Shown here: piece by piece, positions 1 through 8,830 of the stretch
Numbering within the stretch: the first letter of the stretch is position 1
Layout of the letters: the number at the start of each line of letters is the position of its first letter
DNA from: an uncultured Cellulosilyticum sp.
GTDB taxonomy: Bacteria; Bacillota; Clostridia; Lachnospirales; Cellulosilyticaceae
Assembly: GCA_934725855.1 (NCBI GenBank)
Contig: CAKVCL010000003.1
Span: 62,001 to 126,000 of the forward strand
Direction: 5' to 3'
DNA length: 64,000 nt
Notes under the pieces: generated by a model
What the model saw: only the letters and a program-made list of their open reading frames with translations
The model's database searches: none
What the model was told of the DNA's origin: nothing
Made by a program: the position numbers and the translations under genes

Positions 1-974
1 CCATTTTAGGAGGAGGTGCTTCTGGTACCTATCTTATAGAAGGAATTGGTAATCACTTCATCCCATCTATTTTCCACTCTGAAGTCATTGATGAGGTTGA
101 AAAAATTACAGATGATGAAGCTTACACTTCGGTTGAACTACTTGGAAAAAAAGAAGGTGTGCTAGTTGGTTCTTCATCTGGTGCTAGTTTAGCGGCTGCT
201 TTGAAACAAGCAAAAAAATTAGAAACTCAAAATCCAGAGCAGCCTATCAATATCATTGCTATTTTTGCTGACCGTAGTGAACGTTACTTTAGTCAACATA
301 TTTATGATTTTCATACCCCACCATCAGAACGTCGCTTTAATAACGTATTTGACGAATGGTCCGATCATTATGACGAAACCATTAGTGAACATGATGGAGA
401 ATATGCTGAGGTTTTTGAAGGATACGATAAGATTCTTGCAAGTACCATTGAAGATTTAGATTTACCTGCAAATGCCAAAGTTGTTGATATCGGTTCAGGC
501 ACTGGAAATCTAGCACATATAGCCACTCAAAAGGGATATACTGCTATTGGCTTAGAGCCTAATGCTAAAATGCGTGAACTCTCTCAGAAAAAATATCCTA
601 ATATTCCTGTTAAAGATGGCAGTTTTCTTACTTTACCGTTTGAAGATAATAGCATTGATGCCTTCGTTTCAACCTATGCGTTCCATCATCTATCAGATGA
701 AGAAAAGGCTGAGTCTACTAAACTTCTTGCTAATAAATTACGCCAAGGGGGTAAGGTCATTATTTCAGATACTATGTATGCTTCTTCTAAAACAGCCAAA
801 CATCTTCTTATTGATGCTATTGAAAAGGATTATTCTCACTTAGCTAAAGACTTACAAACAGAATTCTATGCCACTCATGAAGTCCTAAAAAACGCCTTTG
901 AAGCTGCTGGGTTTTCTGTTCAATTCAAATCTCAAAATAAATTTGTCTGGTCACTTATTGCCCAGCTCAATTAA
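1..974 (+). CDS. Fused cysteine-synthase-family PLP enzyme (C-terminal part) and YrrT-like SAM methyltransferase, 5'-partial
   Basis: The reading frame is open from codon 3-5 to the stop at 972-974 and continues off the left edge. The first ~95 visible residues match the C-terminal part of the cysteine synthase/cystathionine beta-synthase fold: a glycine-rich stretch, then GIGNHFIPSI and the VGSSSGAS segment near the PLP site. After FADRSERYFSQHIY the frame runs straight into a class I methyltransferase with the SAM motif DIGSGTGNLA and the YAFHHLSDEEK segment typical of YrrT. In Bacillus, YrrT is encoded beside MccA, an O-acetylserine-dependent cystathionine beta-synthase, in a methionine-to-cysteine operon. 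Here the two activities appear to be one polypeptide (inference). An internal GTG at 159 could mimic a start but lies inside the PLP domain. No stop or restart signal separates the domains. Confidence 0.82.
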   Translation, partial: ILGGGASGTYLIEGIGNHFIPSIFHSEVIDEVEKITDDEAYTSVELLGKKEGVLVGSSSGASLAAALKQAKKLETQNPEQPINIIAIFADRSERYFSQHIYDFHTPPSERRFNNVFDEWSDHYDETISEHDGEYAEVFEGYDKILASTIEDLDLPANAKVVDIGSGTGNLAHIATQKGYTAIGLEPNAKMRELSQKKYPNIPVKDGSFLTLPFEDNSIDAFVSTYAFHHLSDEEKAESTKLLANKLRQGGKVIISDTMYASSKTAKHLLIDAIEKDYSHLAKDLQTEFYATHEVLKNAFEAAGFSVQFKSQNKFVWSLIAQLN

Positions 975-1004
975 TTAATCTCCTTATCCTATCTATTTCA
1001 ATAT

Positions 1005-1050
1005 AACTAGTAAAGCCTCACCTTGTATTCAAGATGAGGCCTTACTAGTT
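1005..1050. terminator. Bidirectional intrinsic terminator
   Basis: A 16-bp inverted repeat with one mismatch (AACTAGTAAAGCCTCA and its near-complement) encloses a 14-base loop. It lies between two convergent genes, so it can end transcription from both sides. Confidence 0.75.
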
Positions 1051-1068
1051 ATTCACTTTATTATAATT

Positions 1069-1683
1069 TTAATCTTCCCATGGTCTAATGCGATAAGTTG
1101 CACCTACTTCTTCACAAATCTTTCTGCACTCTTCTTCTTCCGCTTTTGTAATCGTTGTTTCTACTGTGGTCATAATCACCTTAGGTACATGCTTTGTGCA
1201 TTTCTTTGCAAAATCTATCATCGCATCAAAAGACTTTTCTCCAAACTTACTACGTACCAGTTTATGATATTCCTCAGTGTTTGGTGTATTTAAGCTAATT
1301 GAAATGGTATCAATTAATCCTTCAAATTCTGGTGTAATATCCTCATTATGAATTAGATTTCCAAGTCCATTCGTATTGATTCGAATAGGCTTATTATAAT
1401 GTTCTTTGATATAACGTGCCCCTTCAAGCAAAACTTCAAGTGCTTCTGTCGGTTCACCAAAGCCACAGAAAACTACTTCATTGTATTTGTTTAAATCTGT
1501 TTTTTGAATTTCACTGATGAGCTCTTCTATAGAAACCTCATGTTCCAACCAAAGGACGCCTGACTCTTCCATATGATCTCTTGTTTGGCGCAAACAAAAT
1601 GTACAGGCGCATGGACATTTATTCGTTAGATTCACATAGATATTATCATGTACTTCATATAGTATAGTCATTGATTTATTCAT
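1069..1683 (-). CDS. Radical SAM protein, TatD-associated type
   Basis: This is a 204-residue radical SAM enzyme. The 4Fe-4S/SAM motif CX3CX2C is read in NKCPCACTFC near residues 18-27, and a GFGEPT segment near residue 73 fits the SAM-binding GGE-like motif. The short length and the N-terminal pattern (LYEVHDNIYVNLTN) fit the family annotated as TatD-linked radical SAM; the TatD partner is not in view. The substrate of this family is not established. The start ATG at 1681-1683 has an AGGAGA ribosome-binding site about 8 bases upstream. It converges with the methyltransferase fusion and is separated from it by a terminator. QueE-like or other small radical SAM proteins are less likely alternatives. 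Confidence 0.72.
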   Translation of the reverse strand: MNKSMTILYEVHDNIYVNLTNKCPCACTFCLRQTRDHMEESGVLWLEHEVSIEELISEIQKTDLNKYNEVVFCGFGEPTEALEVLLEGARYIKEHYNKPIRINTNGLGNLIHNEDITPEFEGLIDTISISLNTPNTEEYHKLVRSKFGEKSFDAMIDFAKKCTKHVPKVIMTTVETTITKAEEEECRKICEEVGATYRIRPWED

Positions 1684-1759
1684 AACACGTTCTCCTTCTC
1701 ATTTTCTTCATTAACAACTTTCAGCCGATGCTTTTGCCTTAACTAAGTCATTAATTTTT

Positions 1760-2587
1760 TTACTTTAAACTTCCTAAAACTTCTTCAAAGCATACTCCAT
1801 CTGTAGTTGGAATGTCTAACTCTATAGATTTTAAGATACATTTCTTAATAAATCTAGAAGCTTTTCTAACTGACTCTTCAAAAGGTACTCCGTTTACTGC
1901 ATCAGCTGCTATAATGGCTGCAAAAATGTCGCCTGTTCCAGAACGTTGTGTTCCTACTTTATGAGAACGTACAATCTTAGGTTCTTGCCCTCTTTCATAG
2001 CAATAATTAGCTATAAATTCGCCTTGTACAATGCCTGAAATAACAATCTTAGAAGGTCCTTTTTCACAAAGCGTTTCTGTCATCTTCTTATACTCTGCCA
2101 TGGTGAACCTTTCTTTGTAGGTTGTGTCTGTTAAAATACATGCTTCTGTAACATTAGGTGTTAAGATGTCCGCATAAGACACTAGCTTTTTCATTTCTTC
2201 GCACATTTGAGGCGTATAAGTTGAATAGGTCTTCCCATAATCGCCCATAACCGGATCTACTACTATAAGATTTTGCTCGGTCTTAAATTCCTGAAAGAAC
2301 TTGGTTACTATGTGAATCTGTTCTTTTGATCCTAGAAATCCTGAACTTATGCCATCAAACTGCAGACCTAGTTTTTTCCACTCCTGTATGTAGGCAGGCA
2401 TCTTTTCTGTGTAATCATCAAAAAAGAAACTTTTAAATCCTGTATGATTTGAAAAGATAGACGTTGGAAGTGGACAACATTGAACCTTTAGCATTGAGAT
2501 AACAGGAAGTGCAACTGCTATGGAACATCTTCCAAATCCCGTGAAATCATTAATTACAGCTATTTTCTTTTGATTGTTATGCGACAT
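1760..2587 (-). CDS. pdxY: Pyridoxamine/pyridoxal kinase-like ribokinase-family kinase
   Basis: The 275-residue protein matches the PdxK/PdxY branch of the ribokinase superfamily, which phosphorylates B6 vitamers with ATP. The N-terminus reads VINDFTGFGRCS. The middle has VVDPVMGDYGK, and the C-terminal anion-hole/catalytic segment is GTQRSGTGDIFAA, where the aspartate is the expected base. Length is normal for the family. It follows the radical SAM gene's promoter side on the same strand with about 76 bases between them, so co-transcription is possible but unproven. No B6-specific regulatory element was recognised upstream. Exact substrate (pyridoxal versus pyridoxamine or pyridoxine) cannot be read from sequence. 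Confidence 0.82.
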   Translation of the reverse strand: MSHNNQKKIAVINDFTGFGRCSIAVALPVISMLKVQCCPLPTSIFSNHTGFKSFFFDDYTEKMPAYIQEWKKLGLQFDGISSGFLGSKEQIHIVTKFFQEFKTEQNLIVVDPVMGDYGKTYSTYTPQMCEEMKKLVSYADILTPNVTEACILTDTTYKERFTMAEYKKMTETLCEKGPSKIVISGIVQGEFIANYCYERGQEPKIVRSHKVGTQRSGTGDIFAAIIAADAVNGVPFEESVRKASRFIKKCILKSIELDIPTTDGVCFEEVLGSLK

Positions 2588-2692
2588 TGTTAACTCCTTT
2601 AAACCACATTTGTGTTTCTACTTATCATAATTCTTATGTTACTTCTAAATTTGTGAGTGACGCATAATTTTACTTCCCTCGAATGCAAAACC

Positions 2693-2762
2693 AATAAGGT
2701 AAAATAAAACTATGCCTAATACACCCTCTAATACTTTATAATTAAATGTATTTTACCTTATT
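2693..2762. repeat. Perfect 13-bp inverted repeat with long loop
   Basis: AATAAGGTAAAAT at 2693-2705 is repeated as its exact complement at 2750-2762, with 44 bases between. It sits between metI and the kinase gene. It may be a weak terminator for metI or a spaced operator; neither is proven. Confidence 0.45.
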
Positions 2763-2825
2763 CTTGTCCTTTTAAGAATATACAATTTTTATCATTTTCA
2801 TAAGGACAGTTTTATAGTTACTTTT

Positions 2826-3488
2826 TCATCGTCTATCCGCTGCTTTCACAAGGAGGTCACCTATCACTTGAATGACTTGAACTAAGATAATTAATAAAAT
2901 AACACATAGAATCATCACTTCTTGTTCATAGCGTTGATAACCATAGCGATAAGCTAAATCACCAATGCCACCTCCTCCGACTAAGCCTGCCATAGCAGAA
3001 AATCCAAGTACCGAAATAGCTGTTACGGTTATGTTTTTAATTAATGAAGGCAGTGCTTCTGGAATCAAGATTTTTACTATAATATGGCTTTTCTTTGCCC
3101 CTGAAGCAATAGCTGCTTCTAAAACTCCCTTACTCACTTCTGAAAATGAAGCTTCTGAAAGTCTTCCAAAAAATGCAATGGCCGCTATAGAAAGTGGCAC
3201 GATAACGGCCGATGAACCGATTTTAGTCCCTACAATCACTACTGATAATGGTAATAAAAAGATCATTAGAATAAGAAATGGCACTGAACGTACAATATTT
3301 AAAACTACCCCTAAAATTTGATATACCCATCTATTTTTATTAAATAAAGTTTCATTACTTACAAATAATATAAGTCCTAATAGTCCTCCTAAAATAACGG
3401 CAACAACTAAAGATATGCCTACCATTAAAGCTGTTTCTTGTAATGCTTGTACTATTTTATCCTGTATTTCAATTAATGAATTAAGCAC
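2826..3488 (-). CDS. metI: Methionine ABC transporter permease
   Basis: The 220-residue membrane protein matches MetI, the inner-membrane permease of the MetNIQ D/L-methionine importer. It has about five hydrophobic segments and the EAA-type coupling loop (EAAIASGAKKSHIIVKILIPEALP) in the middle, which docks on the ATPase. Length is complete for the family. The start overlaps the end of the metN remnant by 8 bases, as in a normal metNIQ operon. Because both metN and metQ beside it are broken, this permease is probably an orphan unless another ATPase and binding protein serve it. It is the only intact gene of the locus. Confidence 0.88.
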   Translation of the reverse strand: MLNSLIEIQDKIVQALQETALMVGISLVVAVILGGLLGLILFVSNETLFNKNRWVYQILGVVLNIVRSVPFLILMIFLLPLSVVIVGTKIGSSAVIVPLSIAAIAFFGRLSEASFSEVSKGVLEAAIASGAKKSHIIVKILIPEALPSLIKNITVTAISVLGFSAMAGLVGGGGIGDLAYRYGYQRYEQEVMILCVILLIILVQVIQVIGDLLVKAADRR

Positions 3489-4067
3489 TATAAATCACCT
3501 CCAAATCTTCTGTTCTTTCTTCTAAATAGTTGATGGCTTCTTTGGTAAAAGCTTCTTTAGGATGTGTAAACAAATCATAAGTGTTCCCAATTTCAACCAG
3601 CTTCCCATGATTCATTACCGCTACTTGGTCACATACCTCTTTAACTACATCTAATTCATGAGTAATCATAATAATGGTAATGCCTAGCTTAGTATTGATT
3701 TCTTTGAGTAGACTTAAAACAGACTCTGTTGTAGCTAAGTCCAGTGCTGATGTAGGTTCGTCGCAAAGTAGGACGTTTTGCTTTCTGCCAAATTGAAGTG
3801 TTGAAAAATCATACCAATGTTTTTTCTTAACGCAGATAATTGCTTTCCTGAATAATTTGCTACATTATTTCCTTCTATCAGTACTTCTCCACTAGATAAA
3901 GGCTGCAATAAATTAATGGTACGAAGCAAGGTACTTTTGCCTGCTCCACTTGAACCTACAATTCCAAAGATTTCACCTTTATTAATTTTAAATGATACAT
4001 CTTGAACTGCATTTATGACATTGCCTTTTTGCTCAAATGATATATTGACATTTTTAAATTCTACCAT
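3481..4067 (-). pseudogene. metN: metN remnant: methionine ABC ATPase with internal deletions and frame break
   Basis: The N-terminal 95 residues are a clear MetN: Walker A GSSGAGKS, then the Q-loop IGMIFQHFNLAES. The frame then stops at 3735. In another frame the gene resumes directly at NVLLCDEPTSALD (Walker B), so about 70-80 residues containing the LSGGQ signature are missing. The tail continues to TIIMITHELDVVKEV and HPKEAFTKE, then jumps to AINYLEER..LEVI, which looks like the end of the NIL ligand-sensing domain; most of that domain is also missing. Without the signature motif it cannot be an active ATPase. I infer two deletions plus a frame change. Confidence 0.85.
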
Positions 4068-4212
4068 TTATTCTTCCCTTCCTTCTTTTTATGCTTCTCA
4101 CCATTTGTTACTTACTTTCTAAAAGCTTATCTAAGTCTATATATTCTCTTTTGGAAACTTATAAGGCTTACTCGCTTTTCCTATTTATATAGTCTCAATG
4201 CCTATCAACATT

Positions 4213-4908
4213 CTAATATCCAGAAGGTCTTGAAAATGAAACATACTGCTTATTTTCATCTTCAATAACTGATTTAAAGGCATCTGATTTCACGATTTCT
4301 ACAATACTTTTAGCAAAGTCACTTTCTTTATCTTCTGTTCTAACTGCTATAACATTGAAATAACCTTTAGCAATTTCTTCATTATATAAAGCATCTGATA
4401 AGTTTAGTCCTCCACTTAATGCATAGTTTCCATTGATAATGGCTGCATCTACACTATCTAATATACTCGTCATTACTTCTGCATTAACCTCTTTAAAAGT
4501 AAGCTCCTTAGGATTTTCAATGATGTTTTCTGGTGTAACAGTTGCTGCATCTGTATTTGGCTCTAATTTAATTACACCTGTTTGAGCTAATACTCTTAAT
4601 GATCTTGCTAGATTAGTATCATCATTCGGAATTGCTATTTGCCCTCCTTGTGGCAGATTTTGAATGCTATCAGTTGTCGTTGAAAAGATTGCCATTCCCG
4701 CTGTTGGGATTTCTGAAATATATGTCAAATCTAACCCGTGTTGCTCACTAAATTTCTTTAAGTAAGTAGAGTGTTGAAACATATTGACGTCAATTTCTTT
4801 ATCTGCTAGTGCATTATTAGGTTGAACATAATCTGAGAACTCTGTAAGTTCTACTTTATAACCTTTTTCTTCTAATGAAGGTTTTATGGCTTCTGTAATA
4901 AGATAAAA
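4213..4908 (-). pseudogene. metQ: metQ remnant: methionine-binding lipoprotein lacking its 5' end
   Basis: About 230 codons match the MetQ/NlpA family: the frame reads KPSLEEKGYKVELTEFSDY, then NNALADKEIDVNMFQHSTYL, and ends in YVSFSRPSGY. Going upstream, the frame hits TAG and TGA codons at about 4909-4914 before any start codon, signal peptide or lipobox. The missing part is roughly the signal peptide and the first 40 mature residues. An internal ATG at 4780-4782 would only give a truncated cytoplasmic fragment. It precedes metN in the direction of transcription, so the whole importer has lost function here. A deletion in the 5' part of the gene is the simplest explanation. Confidence 0.82.
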
Positions 4909-4943
4909 CTATCATCCCAATACTAAATACTTATTACGCTAAA

Positions 4944-4978
4944 AAGGTTCATGTCAGTTTCTATAAGACATGAACCTT
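4944..4978 (-). terminator. Intrinsic terminator of the lysR remnant
   Basis: A perfect 12-bp inverted repeat, AAGGTTCATGTC and its complement, brackets an 11-base loop. The stop codon of the LysR frame (4961-4963) lies in the loop, so the hairpin overlaps the end of the gene. Confidence 0.65.
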
Positions 4979-5734
4979 GTATTTTTTTAATTCTTCTATA
5001 TACTTTCCTGCTATACGTGTCAGCGGAAACTTCTTGTTCTTCACATATCCAATACGCATTTTCTCGTTTGTCTCAAGTGGAATGGCACAATATTCACTGC
5101 CATTAAGTTCTTCACAAATAATGCCTGAACACAATGTATAGCCATTCATTCCTATCATTAGATTAAGAAGCGTTGCCCTATCATAGGCTTTAATGATTTT
5201 CTTATAATCATAGGTGCTAAACACTTCTTCTGCAAAATAAAATGAGTTGTTTTCTCCTTGTTCAAAACAAAAACATGGATAGTCTGCTAAATCTTCAAAT
5301 GAGATACTTTCCTCATTTGCAAGAGGATGATTTTTCCATAGATAAATATAGATGCCACATTCAAATAACTCAATAAAGCTAAGGTCTTTTTCACGCAAAA
5401 TCTTGCCAATAATCTTCTCATTAAAGTCATTAATGTAAATAACACCTATCTCACTTTTTTGACTAGCAACATTTTCGATTACTTCATAGGTCTTTGTTTC
5501 ATAAACAGTAAACTCATAATCCTCCATATCATACTGCTTAGCTAGTTTCATAAAAGCTTCTACTGCAAAAGTATAGTGTTGCATGGATACACTAAATTTC
5601 TCTTTAACCTCCAGCTCTAGCTCTTTTACCGCACTAGATAAGCTTGGTTGTGTTATAAAAAGTGCCCCAGCTGCCTTATGAATGGATTTCTGCTCTGCAA
5701 TGGTGATAACATATCTTAATTGTTGTAATGTGAT
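4961..5734 (-). pseudogene. LysR-type regulator with internal deletion and no start codon
   Basis: The frame is open from about 5734. It begins ITLQQLRYVITIAEQKSIHKAAGALFIT..PSLSSAVKELE, the standard LysR winged helix. It then jumps into KEKFSVSMQHYTFAVEAF of the effector domain. The linker helix and surrounding ~70 residues (the usual FNRTNKG..LT..G part) are missing, in frame. At the expected start position the codon is ATC instead of ATG, and no other in-frame start precedes the helix-turn-helix. The remaining effector domain (from ATG 5584) is otherwise well kept. The gene lies about 20 bases downstream of porB on the same strand. I call it a pseudogene; a protein from 5584 would lack DNA binding. 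Confidence 0.78.
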
Positions 5735-5755
5735 ATGGCATCCCTCCTTTAGTGA

Positions 5756-6664
5756 TTAGTCTAGCTGCCAGTGATGACGTATTTGCTCCCATTTCTTATC
5801 TCTTTGCGTAGTAATATACTCTATGTCTGACTCTGTAAGATGTTTAAACCGTCCTTGCTTTTTTAAATACTCTTTTGGCTCTATAAAGACTTTTGGATTT
5901 TTATTTAAGTGGAAAGTCCCATCGTAATACTCAGCTAAATACCAAAGTCCTGAGTCTACCATAGCTTTTGCAGCTTCTATTGTTTCATCTGTTCCTATTC
6001 CCCATCCTGTTGGACATGGTGCTATGACATGGATATAAGAAGGTCCATCTACCATAGAGGCTCTTTTAACCTTTTGCATAAAATCTTCAATATAGCCAAT
6101 GCTTGCAGTTGCTGCATAAGGAATATCATGAGCTGCTACAATCTCAAACATGTTTTTCTTGTTTTTAACGTTTCCTCTAATATTTTCACCTGCTGGTGTT
6201 GTTGTAGTCTTTGCCCCAAATGGGGTAAGCCCACTTTTTTGAATCCCTGTATTCATATAGGCTTCATTATCATAGCATATGTAAATTACTTTATCGTTTC
6301 GATCAATCACACCAGATAAAGCTTGAATACCAATATCTGCTGTTCCTCCATCACCAGCCATTCCCAAAATATGATAGTCCTTTAGCCCCATAGCTTTTGC
6401 GCCTGCTGCCATACCTGTTAAGATAGAACCTGTCCCTGCAAAGGTAGAGATGATGGCATTATTGGCAAAGCATAGCTGTGGAAAGTTAAAACCAACTGCT
6501 GACATACAACCTGCAGGTAGGGCAATAAAAGTTTTCTCCCCTAAAACTTTAAGTGCCATACGTATAGCTAAACTTCCACCACATCCAGCACAAGCCTTAT
6601 GCCCGTAAAAGTATTCATCCTCGCTTATATTTTTAGCATTTAATTTTTCTTTATCTAACATCAT
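5756..6664 (-). CDS. porB: 2-oxoacid:ferredoxin oxidoreductase, beta (TPP-binding) subunit
   Basis: This subunit binds thiamine pyrophosphate and part of the Fe-S chain for oxidative decarboxylation of a 2-oxoacid to the acyl-CoA with ferredoxin, or the reverse. Visible motifs are GHKACAGCGGSLA near the N-terminus, the TPP segment GDGGTADIG, and YDNEAYMNTGIQKSG, the signature of the pyruvate/aryl-pyruvate type rather than the 2-oxoglutarate type. I place the start at 6664 (ATGATG), because a GGGGTGG ribosome-binding site lies just upstream; the longer form from 6682 has none. It overlaps porA by 14 bases, so translation is probably coupled. Substrate is not fixed by sequence; the linked CoA ligase suggests an aryl-pyruvate. 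Confidence 0.88.
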   Translation of the reverse strand: MMLDKEKLNAKNISEDEYFYGHKACAGCGGSLAIRMALKVLGEKTFIALPAGCMSAVGFNFPQLCFANNAIISTFAGTGSILTGMAAGAKAMGLKDYHILGMAGDGGTADIGIQALSGVIDRNDKVIYICYDNEAYMNTGIQKSGLTPFGAKTTTTPAGENIRGNVKNKKNMFEIVAAHDIPYAATASIGYIEDFMQKVKRASMVDGPSYIHVIAPCPTGWGIGTDETIEAAKAMVDSGLWYLAEYYDGTFHLNKNPKVFIEPKEYLKKQGRFKHLTESDIEYITTQRDKKWEQIRHHWQLD

Positions 6665-7838
6665 CTTCCACCCCCAATCCAATCCATTTTACATATTGTG
6701 CTTTTTCTTCATTATTATGATGTATTAATGTTTCAAAGCATGAGAAAATATCTTCTCTAGAAATATCTTTGCCACCTAATCCGCCAATAAAATTATAAGA
6801 AGGTTTTACAATGCCTCCCTTAACAAGAGCAGCATTTACATTGGTATAAACCGTACCTTGATAGCCAAAGGAAATATCTTTTTCAATAGTTCCTATTACC
6901 TTAGCTCCTTTAACTGCTTCCACAATGTCTTCTTCTGGGAAAGGTCTAAGAAAACGCACTTTAAGCACACCTGCTTTTATATTTTGATTTCTAAGCTCAT
7001 CCACTACTTCACGAACAAGTCCAGAGATACTTCCTACAGTTAGTAAAATATACTCTGCATCTTCTACTTGATGACCTGAAGTTAATCCGCCATGACTTCT
7101 TCCAAAAATTTCACTAAAGCGCTTGTCTGCTTCTTTTACTACTTCTCCTACATTAAGCATGGCCTTATGATGGCGTAAGTGAAATGCCATATTATCAGCT
7201 GGTCCTACTGAAAATGCCATATTAACTGGCTTTTCAAGTGACATTTTATTGTCTGTTTGATAGCTTGGCAAGAAAGCATCTGCCTGTTCACTCGTTGGAA
7301 TTTCTACAGCTTCATAGGTATGAGTTAAAACAAATCCATCTAAGTTCACCATAACAGGTACACTTACTTTTTCATGTTCCGCAATATAATAGCTTTGTAA
7401 TGCCATATCTAAACTTTCCTGGGCATCTTCTACGTAAATCTGAATCCATCCACTATCTAACTGTGATAAAGAGTCCCTCTGATCACCATAGATATTCCAA
7501 GGCAGGGCAGTTGCTCTATTGGCATTCATCATGACTATAGGGAAACGTCCTCCAGCTGCATAAGGTAAACATTCCGCCATATACAAAAGCCCTTGTGAAG
7601 AAGTCGCTGTAAAGGTTCTAGCCCCCATACTACTTGCACCAATGGCACAAGATAAAGCAGAATGCTCAGATTCTACATGGATAAATTCACTGCTTAGACT
7701 GCCGTCCTCCAACATTTCTGCTAAACGTTCCACTACAATAGTTTGTGGAGTAATCGGATAAGCTGAAATTACTTGTGGTCTTGCTAAACGTACACCTTCT
7801 GCAAACGCATCATTTCCAGATATAAATTTTTTACTCAT
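6651..7838 (-). CDS. porA: 2-oxoacid:ferredoxin oxidoreductase, alpha subunit
   Basis: The 395-residue protein is the pyrimidine-binding alpha subunit. The N-terminus reads ISGNDAFAEGVRLARPQVISAYPITPQT, the conserved start of PorA, where the YPITPQT loop contacts substrate and TPP. The Transket_pyr-type core (ASSMGARTFTATSSQGLLYM) and a C-terminal domain with GTIEKDISFGYQG follow. Length equals that of archaeal and clostridial four-subunit enzymes. It overlaps porD upstream by 8 bases and porB downstream. All four subunits are present and intact, in the order gamma, delta, alpha, beta, so the complex should be functional. Acts in the cytosol. Confidence 0.9.
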   Translation of the reverse strand: MSKKFISGNDAFAEGVRLARPQVISAYPITPQTIVVERLAEMLEDGSLSSEFIHVESEHSALSCAIGASSMGARTFTATSSQGLLYMAECLPYAAGGRFPIVMMNANRATALPWNIYGDQRDSLSQLDSGWIQIYVEDAQESLDMALQSYYIAEHEKVSVPVMVNLDGFVLTHTYEAVEIPTSEQADAFLPSYQTDNKMSLEKPVNMAFSVGPADNMAFHLRHHKAMLNVGEVVKEADKRFSEIFGRSHGGLTSGHQVEDAEYILLTVGSISGLVREVVDELRNQNIKAGVLKVRFLRPFPEEDIVEAVKGAKVIGTIEKDISFGYQGTVYTNVNAALVKGGIVKPSYNFIGGLGGKDISREDIFSCFETLIHHNNEEKAQYVKWIGLGVEDDVR

Positions 7839-8193
7839 TCGATTCCACCTCCATTGTAATTGCTTTTAACTTACAAATTCTTGAACAAATCCCGCAACCC
7901 TTGCAAAAATCATAGTCTATAACTACTTTTTCTATGCCTATCTTGTTAATTTTTTCTACTTCTTCAGCTTTTACTTCTTGGGCTATTGTTTGACTAGCTT
8001 TCCTTATTACCCCATCTGGGCAGTATAAGTAGCATTGTAAACATCCCACACATTTGTCATGATCAATAACAGGTTTCTTATTTCTCCAACCTGCATTTTT
8101 TGTCACTAAGTGTCCTGCCTGATAACAAGTTGCTTCTGGATACTCAGATAGTTTTTGAGGTACTTTATAATCTTGTAATTTGGGTCTAATCAT
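7831..8193 (-). CDS. porD: 2-oxoacid:ferredoxin oxidoreductase, delta (ferredoxin-like) subunit
   Basis: This small subunit carries electrons from the TPP centre to external ferredoxin. Two 4Fe-4S motifs are readable: CVGCLQCYLYCPDG and CKGCGICSRICK, each CX2CX2CX3C. The second cluster motif ends CK rather than the usual CP. At 120 residues it is slightly longer than the bare two-cluster ferredoxin because of a 40-residue N-terminal extension (ATCYQAGHLVTKNAGWRNKKPV) typical of PorD. It overlaps porC by 4 bases (start inside the upstream stop) and porA by 8, so the operon is tightly coupled. Confidence 0.9.
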   Translation of the reverse strand: MIRPKLQDYKVPQKLSEYPEATCYQAGHLVTKNAGWRNKKPVIDHDKCVGCLQCYLYCPDGVIRKASQTIAQEVKAEEVEKINKIGIEKVVIDYDFCKGCGICSRICKLKAITMEVESNE

Positions 8194-8726
8194 AATGCGC
8201 CTCCTTTTGCTAGCTCTATAGCTACGCGCTCTATCACTTCTTTATTTTTATCAGCAATCTTCTTTGGTAAATAGAGCTCTAGAACAGATTCTATTTCTTC
8301 TAAGCTAACTGTTTTTGAGATAACAGCAAAAGCTGCAAGAAGCGCTGTATTAGTCACTGGTCTTTTTAATATTTCTTCCGCAATTTGATTGGCATTAAAA
8401 GCAATTACTTGTGGAGTTTCATATTGCTCTGGATTCTGACTGTTAATAATAATCTTTCCGTTTTTTTTCAAATCGCCACTTAAAGTTTCATTATATAAAG
8501 TTTCATCTAAGAAAAGTATATAATCACATTTTTTTACCACACTACGATCTGTGATGGGTTTATCATCTATCTTCGTAAATGCTTGAATAGGTGCTCCTCT
8601 ACGCTCAGGTCCAAAAGAAGGGAAAGCTAACGCATACTTTCCCTCTAATGTTGCAGCAGCACCTAAAAGTTTTGAAGCTGTGAATGCACCTTGACCTCCA
8701 CGTCCATGCCATCTAATCTCTTTCAC
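8190..8726 (-). CDS. porC: 2-oxoacid:ferredoxin oxidoreductase, gamma subunit
   Basis: The 178-residue protein matches the gamma subunit, which closes the active site and binds CoA in the complex. It starts EIRWHGRGGQGAFTASKLLG, the conserved N-terminal nucleotide-like loop, and contains AFPSFGPERRGAPIQAF. Length is typical. It is the first subunit gene of the block and follows the CoA-ligase gene by about 100 bases. A ribosome-binding site AGGAGATG precedes the ATG at 8726. The same gamma-delta-alpha-beta order is common in four-subunit pyruvate and 2-oxoisovalerate enzymes, so the order alone does not give the substrate. Confidence 0.9.
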   Translation of the reverse strand: MKEIRWHGRGGQGAFTASKLLGAAATLEGKYALAFPSFGPERRGAPIQAFTKIDDKPITDRSVVKKCDYILFLDETLYNETLSGDLKKNGKIIINSQNPEQYETPQVIAFNANQIAEEILKRPVTNTALLAAFAVISKTVSLEEIESVLELYLPKKIADKNKEVIERVAIELAKGGAL

Positions 8727-8830
8727 ATTTTCATCTCCTTTTGTCTTGCTTTATCTATCCCATTTTTCTTTAAATATCTTAAATCTATCAGGTTTCTTTC
8801 ATATTATGTTGGAGCTAACTTTTAGTCCCA

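Noticed and set aside
159..974. Separate methyltransferase gene starting at GTG 159
   Set aside because: GTG 159 lies in the middle of the PLP-enzyme domain and the frame is open to the window edge; no ribosome-binding site is present.
2640..2825. S-box or other riboswitch near metI
   Set aside because: The sequence lies downstream, not upstream, of the met genes and shows only a simple inverted repeat; the true 5' leader of the operon appears to be lost.
6029..6319. Plus-strand ORF with many cysteines inside porB
   Set aside because: It is the antisense shadow of porB; the cysteines come from complementing common codons.
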